Position numbers and translations under genes: made by a program. Positions 23,299 through 33,594 of a stretch of 64,000 nt of DNA are shown piece after piece. Source of the DNA: Tuctoria greenei (taxonomy: Eukaryota > Streptophyta > Magnoliopsida > Poales > Poaceae); assembly GCA_036927565.1 (NCBI GenBank), contig JAYESD010000007.1:6469644-6533643 (forward strand). The letters run 5' to 3'. Position 1 is the stretch's first letter, and each line of letters begins with the position of its first letter. The notes beneath the pieces are model-generated. The model made no database searches. It saw nothing but the letters and a program-made list of their open reading frames with translations, and had not been told where the DNA came from.

Positions 23299-24153
23299 TG
23301 TCGGTACCCTACAAACCGTACACCCCTTGAGGTTATAAAGATCTCAAAGGAAAATCATCTACTTGGTTTGAAGACCCTCGAAGGCCCACATGTCAGACAT
23401 AACCGGACCCGCTTCTCCAACATGGTTAATCCCTGGGTCGCCACGTGTACTACCAAACCGGAGCTACCGCCCACAAGGGGGAAGCTCCGGGCCATGTATC
23501 GAAATGGCACCTCCGGACTTAGCCCTAGACCGAGAGAAGCTCCGGACCTGACACGTGTCGGGTAGCCCCGGAGCTACCTGTTTCCACAGTATGCTCCGGA
23601 GCTGCCACATGTCCAACCGTCGGATCTTCAGCCTCTAACCTCCGGAAGACCCCACAACGGCTCCGGATCTTCAAAGGGGAATCAAGGACTTCAAGACCCG
23701 ATTAAGTGTCATTAATACCATATTAATGACACTTAAATAGACGATCTTAACACCAATAATGGTGCTGTCAAAGCCCGTTACAGGGTCATTAAGAGCAATT
23801 AAATGTGTTAAATAAGTGTCAATACTAGTAACCGCCGGGGCCACATGTCGGGCCAGGCTAACTTGTAATGGCCTGCCCTTGTACTATAAAAGGACAGGCC
23901 GACGACACGTTCAAGGGGCTAGAGAGAGACACACACACCATTGACGCTAAACACAAGCTCATACAGCTAATACAATAGCAACACATCCGTGGAGTAGGGT
24001 ATTACGCTCAGGCGGCCCGAACCACGTAAACTCTTGTGTCTCCTATGTCAATTCCTACTCACCTTCTTGAATCTCCGTGCGCCCATTCCGAACATCAAAC
24101 TCCCCTATCACTTTAGCAGTGTAGGGAGATCTGCCGGTTCCAAATCACCGACA
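23299..24153 (+). repeat. 5' LTR of element B
   Basis: 855 bp, TG..CA ends. TATA box ACTATAAAAGG at about 23883-23893. Rich in CTCCGGA words in U3 (about nine between 23460 and 23670). Also an inverted repeat: TTAAGTGTCATTAATA.. and TATTAATGACACTTAA around 23703-23738. Confidence 0.92.
23703..23738. repeat. Inverted repeat in element B LTR
   Basis: TTAAGTGTCATTAATA followed after four bases (CCAT) by TATTAATGACACTTAA: a 16-bp perfect inverted repeat. The second LTR has the same at about 31261-31296. It could form a strong hairpin in DNA or in U3 RNA. Confidence 0.85.
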
Positions 24154-24175
24154 GTTGGCGCGCCAGGTAGGGGCG
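24154..24175 (+). promoter_or_regulatory. Primer-binding site of element B
   Basis: GTTGGCGCGCCAGGTAGGGG lies directly after the LTR CA. A TTGGCGC.. primer site is common in Tat/RIRE2-type gypsy elements; I recall it as complementary to a tRNA other than initiator Met (possibly Arg) but cannot confirm that here. Confidence 0.7.
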
Positions 24176-26688
24176 CCTGAGATTTCGAGAATGGTGAACT
24201 CAGCTGCTAGATCATCCAACGGTCAACCTGCTATTCAGCTGTTGGAGGCAATCCCTCCAATAGGCAGCCACCAGCAGGAGCCTCAGCACCAGCAGGAGTC
24301 ACACTCCCACCACCACCGTCTCCTCCAGCAAATATTCAAGTTATTGAGGAAGTCCGGACCATTCCAATGGTCCGAAGAAGCAGAAAAGGCATTCCAGGAG
24401 CTGAAACAGTTCCTCACCACCCTACCAATTCTGGTAGCTCCGAACCCTGGTGAGCCTTTGTTGCTTTATATTTCAGCTACTGACGAAGTCGTCAGTATGG
24501 TTCTGGTTGCGCAGAGACCAGAACTACCCCATACTCAGGAATCCAGACCCCTTCGGGAGGGTCCGGAGGTTCCTGAAAGCGAGTTTGGGTCCCAGCTCCT
24601 AGATTCGAATCCACCAAAACTCGCTTCAGGAAACCTAGACCCCTTCGGGAGGGTCCAGGTCATTTCTGAGGAAGCTCCGGGTTCCTCCAGCTAGAACCCG
24701 GAGGTCCCTGAAGAAAATCCGGACTCCTCCGAGAGGATCCGGGTCAGTGAAGAGGAGGCTCCGGACCCCTCCGGGAGGGTCCGGACTATTCAGCGCCCAG
24801 TGTACTTCATTAGTGAAGTACTACATGATGCCAAGACTCGATACCTAGAGGTGCATAAGCTGCTCTATGCAGTTCTTATTGCCTCCAGGAAGCTTCGCCA
24901 TTACTTCCAAGCTCACAAAGTCTCAGTGGTGACCTCTTACCCACTTCGAGCAATTTTGCATAATCCCAATTCAACTGGGAATATTGCAAAATGGGCAGCG
25001 GAATTGGCTGAATTTGATCTTGAATTTATTTCAAGGCAAGCAGTCAAGAGTCAAGCATTGACAGATTTTGTGGCAGAATGGACTCCCTCTCCATCAAACC
25101 CTGGGGGCCCCAGTGAGCAGAAGACGGAGCATCAATCTCCAACCTTCACCGAGCCTCACTGGACCCTCTACTTCGATGGCTCCATGCAGAAGCAGGGGGC
25201 CGGAGCTGGAATCCTTCTCCTTGCACCGACTGGGGAGAAGGTGAAATACATGGTACACCTTGACTTCAAGGCAACCAACAACATGGCAGGGTATGAAGCA
25301 CTCATCTACGGACTAAAGGTGGCACTGTCATATGGTGTCAAGCAATTGTTGGTCAAGGGAGATTCACATCTCATCATTAAGCAGGTGAAGGGTGAATGCT
25401 CCTGCAATAATCTCCAGCTAGCTGCTTACTTCCTTGAAGTCCAGAGGCTTCAGAAGGACTTTGAAGTCCTAGATATCCACCATGTTCAGCTTGCCCACAA
25501 CGCTGAAGCCGACGAACTCTCGACGAAAGCGTCAACCGGAGCTCCGGCTCCTGATAGAACTTTTGTCCGGAGATTGTCGAAACCCACAGCTCAGCCTGCC
25601 GAATTGAGCGAAGGGGGCGAGATCAGCATCCCGAAGCTGACGGTCCCGATGGCCCTGTTACCATGGCAGCCATCAAGGGTCGTAGGTGCTGCCAGAAGCT
25701 CCGAGCAACCCAGCACGCAAGACTCAAATGCTCAAGTTAGTTCTGATGCATGGATCTCGGAGATCCGGAACTACTTGAAAGACAACATCCTTCCTGATGA
25801 TGATGTATCCGCTGACCGGGTAGTCAGATTGGCTAAAAGATACACGTTGGTAGAAGGGGATCTCTATCGGCGCGGTGCCAACAGCATCCTAATGCGGTGC
25901 TCACAAGGGAAGAAGGCTGCGAGCTCCTCGCAGAAATCCATGGAGGCGAGTGTGGGAACCACGCGTCTTCCCGCAAGCTGGTTGGTAAAGCCTTTCGGCA
26001 TGGCTTCTACTGGCCTACAGCACTCCAGGATGCAACTGAGCTGGTGAAAAAATGCAAAGCATGTCAATTTCTTGCAAAGCAAATTCACACACCGGCTCAG
26101 CCCTTACAAATGATACCTCCTACATGGCCTTTCGCTGTGTGGGGGATGGACATCTTGGGACCTTTCCCAAGAGCCGTTGGAGGTTACAAGTTCCTGTACG
26201 TCGCCATTGACAAGTTCACCAAGTGGCCGGAAGCAACTCCAGTTGTGACAATCAACAAACAATCTACTATCAACTTTTTGCAGTCCATTGTATGCAGATT
26301 TGGAGTCCCAAACAAAATCATCACTGATAATGGGACCCAATTCACAAGCTCTGCATTCCAAGGATATTGTGAAGACCTCGGCATACAGGTTTGCTACGCC
26401 TCCGTAGCTCACCCAGCCAGCAATGGCCAAGCCGAGAGAGCAAATGCTGAAATCCTTAAAGGACTTAGAACGCGCACCTATGAGCGCTTGAAAAAACATG
26501 GAGCCAACTGGATCGAAGAGCTTCCGCCCACTCTATGGGCCAACAGGACATCTCCAAACCGGTCAACCGGAGAGACACCCTTCTTTCTGGTGTACGGATC
26601 TGGAGCAAAAGAGTCTTCAACAATGCACAATATCCTCTTGGTACATGTTCACAATCAAATTGTGTACATCTACCAGGGGGCCAAGTGA
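24155..26688 (+). pseudogene. Deleted gag-pol of element B: gag start fused to RNase H and integrase
   Basis: The first about 45 codons look like a gag N-terminus (MVNSAARSSNGQP at 24191), then the sequence jumps straight to the end of reverse transcriptase and first RNase H (GPFQWSEEAEKAFQ near 24357). Gag, protease and most of reverse transcriptase are therefore deleted. A stop at 24692-24694 and a spacer with GGGAGGGTCCGG repeats follow. Then come the rest of RNase H (24800 on), a second archaeal-type RNase H (LYFDGSMQKQGAGAG near 25168), the integrase zinc region (CKACQFLAK near 26055) and core (MDILGPF near 26146, TDNGTQF near 26325, GQAERAN near 26430). A frameshift lies near 25900. The integrase ends abruptly after ETPFFLVYG (26600) in spacer DNA. 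Two RNase H domains are a mark of Tat elements. Confidence 0.88.
24545..24790 (+). repeat. GGGAGGGTCCGG imperfect palindrome repeats in element B
   Basis: Four or five copies of GACCCCTCCGGGAGGGTCCGG-like words (near 24546, 24640, 24735, 24765), each nearly self-complementary around CCCTYCGGGAGGG. One copy also occurs in element A after pol (near 15655). They lie in the linker between two RNase H segments and seem to be an expansion. Confidence 0.75.
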
Positions 26689-26984
26689 AGATAAAAGTGA
26701 GTGAAGACAAAAATTGAAATTCACAAAAATTTTGGGGATTTCATTTATCCGGAGACAAGGGATTACATCTGGAGACAAGGGATTACAAAATTGAGGAAGA
26801 AGAAGAGAAAATACAAGTGAGAACTATAGAGATGGTCCTAGACCCTATGGAAGAATTGGGCGACCTTATGGGCAACCTCCGATACGCTGGCTCGGGTAGC
26901 TTCGCCTTCTCCTTCGACGGGACCTTCAAGCACCGGGTCCAGAGGAAATTGTGAGTTCCGGTTGGTGTAGCACGTCAGCATGTA

Positions 26985-29900
26985 CTATGCGACGTTCTTC
27001 GCCAGGGATTGCCCCTCAACCTCCAGTTGGTCCGCGATGACATCGCCCACCTTGGAGAGCTTGCTACCTGCTGCGCTCAACGCCTGCAGCGCTAGGTCCG
27101 GCTCCGGCTCCGGATCATCCGGGCGCACGGGGCTGAAACCCATCGGTGTCAGTGCATCATTGGCCTTGCTCAAGAACTCCCAAATCTGTAGGGAGTCCTC
27201 AGCCCTCAAGCCCTTCATCTCTTCCAGGGATCTTCTGGCCGCCACCAGTTCAGAATTCTCATGGGCAAGGCGCTCAACTTCTTTGGTGTTTTGCTGAATA
27301 TTTTCAGCAACCCGCCTTTCGAGTTTTCCGAGCTCCTCCTCCCGGAGGTGGATCTTGTTCCGACGGTCAACCAGGTCCTTCTCTCTACCCCTCACTTTCT
27401 TCTCCCTGGCAGTAAGGGCACACTCTTGTTCGTAGAGTTCCTGCCCTCGCACCCAGGTCTTCTCCTCTTCCTCTTGGCAGCGCTCTTCCAATTTCTTGGC
27501 GCGCTCCTCGAGACCCTTGTTAGCCAGAGCCACCTTCTCGGTGAGCTCCTCCTCCCTCCTCAGGACATCATCCCGCAGCTCTAGGAGTTTCTGCTCTTCG
27601 TCCTCGAGCCGTTTCTCCCTCTCTTCAAGTGCCTCTCGGCGCTTGATGAGTGCAGTGTTAATGGCCTCAAGCTGTTCGTGGCGTGCATCGGCCGCATTAT
27701 TGGCAGCTTTGGCCTGATCGTAGATCTCCCGGGATTGAGCATCGAGGGCACGAGTCATACTCTCTCTGTCATCCAGTAACTTTCCCCAGTACTCCAGGCG
27801 GATCTTCTCCCGCTTAATCCATTCCTTGTCATCCGCTAGCCTCGACTGCGCCAGCTTGGTCTTGAAGTAGAGCCGATTACGCCACCGCCTAAGGGCTTGG
27901 CGCTCCTCTTCAAGAGCCTTGCTGTCATGGAAGAAGGCTAGTTGGACTTGACGCAGACTGGAACATGCGTTGTCAATGGACAACGACAACAGGATGGGTT
28001 CCGGACCTGCTGGGGTCTCCTCCGCTGGTTCCAGCGGGTCTTCGGATACAAAAATTAGGTCCCACTCTACAAGAGTGGTCCCCTGGGTCTCCATGGCACT
28101 AGGGCCGTCCTCCGGGATGGCCTCAGTCGCCATCGAGGAAGGCCCCGCCGCCAAATCTTCGTTCACCCCCTCAGGCTGGGGGCCAGCGACTTCGCTGGGG
28201 CACTCTGACTCGGCCGCAGGTACCTCTGACATCGTCGCTTCCGGAGCAGGAGCCGCTACTGGCTCCGGTCTGGGCACCTCTTCCGATGAGGGCTCAAGCT
28301 CCATCACCTCTTCAACAACCGGCTCAGGAGCCGGAAGATCTTCAACATCGACTGGCCCTGTGGCCGGAGCTCCAACAATGACCGGCTCAGCGGCCGGTGC
28401 TTCGGAGGTAGCCGGCCCAACTGCTGAAACTACCTCAGTTTACGGCACGCACGCCGGAGCTTCAATCACCTCCGGCTCAACCGCCGGGGCTTCGACAATT
28501 TCTGGCTCAGAGGCCGGGATTACTGCTTCCTCCAGCTCAACAGCCGGAGCTTCCATCATCACAGCACCAGAACCCGGAGCTTCAACCTCCGGGACAGGTG
28601 CCGCTGGCGCATCTTCACTCCCGCGGTCCGGCGCTACCACGGAAACTTCTGGGGATGAGTTGAGGTCCATGACCACGACAGCCGGCGCCGGAGCTGTCGC
28701 AGCTTCGGCCACCACTTGGGCGGCACCGGGACAGGAGAAGAAGCTCCCGCTCTCACGGCTTCAGCCACTGTGGCCGAGGGTGGAGCCTCACTCCCCTTCT
28801 TGGAGACGCTGCAGATGATGAACGGAGAAAATTAAAAAATGGTTGCTACAATTAAAACAACTATCCAAGGTAGAAATCAAAAGTTACCTTGGGAGACTTC
28901 CGCACCAGCTTGCGCGGAACCTTTTTCCCGGGCGTTCCGGGCTAGCCATAGCCGGCGTGGAAGCTCCAGAAGGCCCCCCAGAACTCGTCGCGGCCACGGG
29001 TGTTTCCCGGGTCAAGGCTCCCCTCGATCGGGAAGAACCCCCGGACCTGGAGGCCTCCACCGGCCTAGGAGCTGGAGTTGCACGCCCGGAGCTAACACCC
29101 CGGGAGGACCCTACTGCGGGGACAGCCGCGCTCCGAGAGGACCCCACCACGGGAACAGTCGCGTTTCGGGATGACCCCACTACGGGAACATTCGCCGCAG
29201 CTGCAGAGGACCTTCCCCTCCGGGGAGAAGGAGCCGACGCAGAAGTAGCGGGCCCGACGAACCTTCCGTCGGCATACTGCAACTTCCTCTTTTGGCTCAC
29301 TGGTTCATCCGCCAGCTCCTTGCCCTTGCCGGCGACTTCTCCCCTCAGCTTAGGAACAGAGCCGGAGCTATCCTTGGGTACTCCGGGGATCGCTACCCCG
29401 GAGGTTGGTCTTCTCTCGACGACACCAAGGTCGTCAAGCATGGGCATCTTTTGCCAGAGCTCCCTGCTGAACTCCACTTCCACGTTCAGAGGAAGAAAAG
29501 CTGATGGCAGAGTCAAGTCGTCGCCTTCGACGTCGATGCCGTGCTGGAACTTCTTAAGGTGGAACTCCAAGGTTTTCCCCACCATGTTGGACTTCAACCC
29601 GGTCTCAACCCGATCGTCGTCCATCACGCTGTTGAGGGCCCAAGCAAGTTTCTCCCTCCTCTTCAGCGGCGCCCACCTGTTGACCAAGAAATTGCAAAAT
29701 ATTGCCTGAGGAGTCAATCCTCCTTCCACGCATTGGCGGATCCTGGTCAAAGCAGGGTTGAAAGCTTCTACCAGCACTGGAGCTTCACTCCAGATCGTCG
29801 TGTCGATGCCGGGAAGACCATCGGGCAGCTCCAACCTCTCGTGCTCCTCCACCCTGACGACTATCCAGTCTTTCTTCCAGTCATCCCACTTCCCAGAGGG

Positions 29901-30337
29901 AAATGACTGGAGGTACTTGAATGGGCACTTCTTGCGCTTCATGAAGTAGTAGAAGCCAAGGTACTCATTGCTCCTACCGGTGGTGTGGACGGTGAAGAAG
30001 GTCCGGAAGAGCTCGATGCAGGGGGGATGCCCACCCACATCTCACAGAAGTGGACGAAGATAGACACGAGGAGAATGGAGTGAGGGCCAAGGTGATACAA
30101 CTGCAGACCATAGAAGTCTAGCAGCATCAAGAAAAAGGAAGAAAAAGGTGGGATCAACCCCACCATGGCGTACGAGGAGAAGTACACCATTTCGCCGGAG
30201 TGCTCCTTCTCGAACGGGAGCTCTCCACCGGCGCGGACCGAGCGGTTGAAGAAGTCTGAGGACCATCCCATGAGGGCCCGGACCTTCTTCAGGTCGCCAT
30301 CGGTCTTCAAGCGACTCTCGCGGAGACCCAACTCCAT
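26985..30337 (-). pseudogene. Antisense ORF of element B (PF04195-like, acidic middle, coiled coil)
   Basis: Minus strand, start at 30337 (MELGLRESRLKT, matching element A). N-terminal PF04195-like domain (YAMVGLIPPFSSF, LLDFYGLQLYHLGPHS). A one-base shift in a G run near 30030 moves to the frame that runs to 28884. A donor CAAG/GTAACT (about 28885) and acceptor CTGCAG (about 28811) suggest a short intron. Then comes an Ala/Pro/Glu-rich region (28440-28715) and a 440-codon frame (28307-26985) whose middle is a long Glu/Arg/Leu coiled coil (about 27900-27200), ending DQLEVEGQSLAKNVA. It is better preserved than in element A. A nuclear scaffold or packaging role would be a guess; function is unknown. 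Confidence 0.8.
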
Positions 30338-30857
30338 CGCGGCACAGCTAGGCAAGAGAAGAAAAGCGAAGCACAAGTTGGGAGTTTGATCGCAAGAACA
30401 GATGAGAGGCGTAAAGAACTCCCGACGGTGCGCACTTTCCTTCTTAAGTAAGCCCTCGCAAAGCTTGGATGGAAACCACAAGGAAGTCGAAGGTACCACC
30501 CAAAAATTCCACCCAGCTGATGACAAGCAGGCCCGGGACCACCCCGACGATCAAGTCGAGGTTCTTACCCAGGTGAACGGTTGTCATCAAGAGGCGGGAA
30601 GCCCAAAGGCGGCGGCCTGACAAGGCGCGCGGAACCGATACGATTTTCGTATCGGGAACCGGCGACCTTCAATTGCGTGAGATCCGCACGCCCAAGATCT
30701 CATCTGCCGCACGCGGGATACGCCACACGGCGAGGATTTAATTCCAAGTCCTTGCCAACGGCACCCTCAAAGACCCTTGAAGACTCAGTTCAAAGGTCGC
30801 GAGGATGGACCCACCTCCGGCGGAATGACTTCCCCGGAGGTAGGTCCAGGGGGCCAC
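30338..30857 (+). other. 3' spacer of element B
   Basis: Upstream region of the antisense ORF and 3' end of the element. Similar to element A 20526-21064. It ends GGTCCAGGGGGCCAC, the purine-rich stretch next to the 3' LTR. No coding content. Confidence 0.6.
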
Positions 30858-31712
30858 TGTCGGTACCCTAGAAACCATACACCCCTTGAGGTTATAAAGA
30901 TCTCAAAGGAAAATCATCTACTTGGTTTGAAGACTCTCGAAGGCCCACATGTCAGACATAACCGGACCCGCTTCTCCAACATGGTTAATCCCTGGGTCGC
31001 CACGTGTACTACCAAACCGGAGCTACCGCCCACAAGGGGGAAGCTCCAGGCCATGTACCGAAATGGCACCTCCGGACTTAGCCCCAGACCGAGAGAAGCT
31101 CCGGACCTAACAAGTGTCGGGTAGCCCCAGAGCTACCTGTTTCCACAGTATGCTCCGGAGCTGCCACGTGTCCAACCGTCGGATCTTCAGCCTCTAACCT
31201 CCGGAAGACCCCACAACGGCTTCAGATCTTCAAAGGGGAATCAAGGACTTCAAGACCTGATTAAGTGTCATTAATACCATATTAATGACACTTAAACGGA
31301 CGATCTTAACACCAATAATGGTGCTGTCAAAGCCCGTTACAAGGTCATTAAGAGCAATTAAATGTGTTAAATAAGTGTCAATACTAGTAACCGCCGGGGC
31401 CACATGTCGGGCCAGGCTAACTTGTAACGGCCTGCCCTTGTACTATAAAAGGACAGGCCGACGACACGTTCAAGGGGCTAGAGAGAGACACACACGCCAT
31501 TGACACTAAACACAAGCTCATACAGCTAATACAATAGCAACACGTCCGTGGAGTAGGGTATTACGCTCAAGCGGCCCAAACCACGTAAACTCTTGTGTCT
31601 CCTGTGTCAATTCCTACTCACCTTCTTGAATCTCCGCGCGCCCATACCGAACATCAAACTCCCCTATCACTTTAGCAGTGTAGGGAGATCTGCCGGTTTC
31701 AAATCACCGACA
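30858..31712 (+). repeat. 3' LTR of element B
   Basis: 855 bp, TATA box at about 31443. Compared with the 5' LTR it differs by single substitutions, mostly C/T or G/A (for example CGTACACC/CATACACC at the start). Confidence 0.92.
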
Positions 31713-31717
31713 AAGTT

Positions 31718-33136
31718 GATCAAATTTGATTGATTAGATTGATTCTACTATGTATGCAGTGGAAGTCTAGAATCAAATTAAGGTTTCAATATTATATATC
31801 AGATTATATCAAGATTAAATCTTATGTTTAACAATTCAACGTGAGATAATCAATAATTATTGAAGCCCTAGATTATATTGATAAATAAGAACGTTGAACA
31901 CCAAGAACAAGACACAAGGGTTTATCCCGTGGTTCGGCTCCCACGAAGGCAACCTACATCCACGTTGAGGAGTCCACAAAAGGACCGGATCTTCTCCAAC
32001 CCTACCCTCGTCGGATCGCCACGAAGGCCAATCCTCTTCCACTAATCGCAAAGGGGTGAATAACCGAATTCAAAGGAGCCTTCTCACACGTTGAGAGCTC
32101 CCTTGGATTACAACACGAAAAACCACAAAAACACACTCAAAAGATTACAATTAAAATGCAGGAGTGTGTTAGAGAATCAAACCAAGAGCTCAATGGTGTT
32201 GAAAGTGTCTCTCCAATGATCTAGGGTGAATCCTCAAAGGATTGATCGTTTTTGCACTTAATTTCGTGGAGAGATGTGGTTTTTGAGGCTCTTGGGAGGT
32301 GTGACGACGCCAGGGTTCGAGAGTGGTAAAAATATGGCCGTACAACTCTATTTATATGGGTTTCTAAAGGTGACCGTTAGGGTTTAGAAAGTTTGGACTA
32401 GTCCGTGGTGGTCACCGGACTAGTCCGGTGTGCTATGTGTAGGAAACCCTAAGTGTCCCGAAATATCGGACTAGTCCGGCCAAAAGCGAACTTGTCCGAT
32501 TTTGCTACTGGAAATCATCGGACTAGTCCGTTAGTCATCGGACTTGTCCAGTTAAGTGAAACCTTAAGTGTGTTTGATGACAAGTCCGCACTTGGACGAC
32601 TTGTCCGATTTGGATCAGAGGGTTTTTCGGACTAGTCCGTTCAAATATCGGACTTGTCCGATATGGATCAGAAAGAATATCAGACTAGTCTGGTTGTGAT
32701 CGGACTTGTCCGATTTTGTGTAACTTGTGAAGTGTTTTGAGGACTAGTCCGCACCGGGGAGGACTAATCCGATTCTAGTCAGTGAGGATATCGGACTAGT
32801 CCGATGGATATCGGACTTGTCCGATCTGGTGCAGAGAGGTTATCGGACTAGTTCGGTTGTGATCGGACTAGTCCGGTCCTGTGTAACTTTGTGCAATGTG
32901 TGTGTTTAATTGGATTTACCTCTTGGTGTGTGTTTCCCTAACACACTTCATACATAAGGATTTACTATTCTTCTTCCTCGAGCTCATCTCCACTTTGCTC
33001 CTCATCCTTCCTTCTTTTCGGTAATTTGCTCATTTTTCTATTAAACACATGCACTCATCTCAACAAAGAGGTTAGGATCCCAATTGCTTGTCATAAATCA
33101 TCCAAAACCCACAAGGGAGTCCTAGATGCACTTTCA
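31718..33136 (-). repeat. 3' LTR of element S, larger part
   Basis: Continues the LTR begun at 23160-23298 after the nested element B. It is nearly identical to 41998-43416, with scattered transitions, and ends at CTTTCA (33136) against the polypurine tract. It carries the same palindrome array (32390-32880). Confidence 0.92.
32390..32885. repeat. CGGACTAGTCCG palindrome array (3' LTR of S)
   Basis: Within about 500 bases I count roughly ten GGACTAGTCC copies (some with one substitution) and about eight GGACTTGTCC or reverse-complement copies. GGACTAGTCC is its own reverse complement. On the minus (sense) strand the array lies downstream of U3 start and upstream of the LTR TATA box (about 32350). 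Confidence 0.9.
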
Positions 33137-33594
33137 ATCTCCCCCTTTTTTGTGATTGATGACACTAATTGAGATTTCACAACATATGATAAAAATTGAG
33201 ATTTTCATAAAGTATGCACATATGAGTGTACAAAACATCAAGCAGTGAAAAATAATCCATATGTGCATTGTTTATGGTGGGATGCATGACTAGGTATATT
33301 GAAACAATGAGAATGATGTAATTGACACTAATCAACCAAAACCAAGCATATATGTCATTTTAAGAGCAAAATCACAGATTTCAACAAATACTTCTCAAAT
33401 GATCAAACATTGCATCACAGAACCATAATTAACTTGAGTACAAAGTTAAAGCATTACAAATCACAAAGACATAGACAAAAAGCATAAAAAGAGCTCTCTC
33501 CTCGCATCCTACAGCTAAAGCTAAGACTCCCCCTCAATCTCCCCCCCTTTGGCATCAAGACACCAAAAAGAAGGAGAGGAGGGTCCTAGGGTCT

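Larger units (their letters stand above)
23299..31712 (+). mobile_element. Tat-type gypsy element B, internally deleted, with antisense ORF
   Basis: LTRs of 855 bp each (23299-24153 and 30858-31712), both TGTCGGTACC to CACCGACA, with a 5-bp TSD AAGTT (23294-23298 and 31713-31717). The uninterrupted target is visible in the other LTR of element S. By eye the LTRs differ at about 20 positions, mostly transitions, so the insertion is fairly young. The interior lacks most of gag, protease and reverse transcriptase, and the integrase C-terminus. It keeps RNase H, the integrase core and a broken antisense ORF. It is non-autonomous. Confidence 0.93.
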
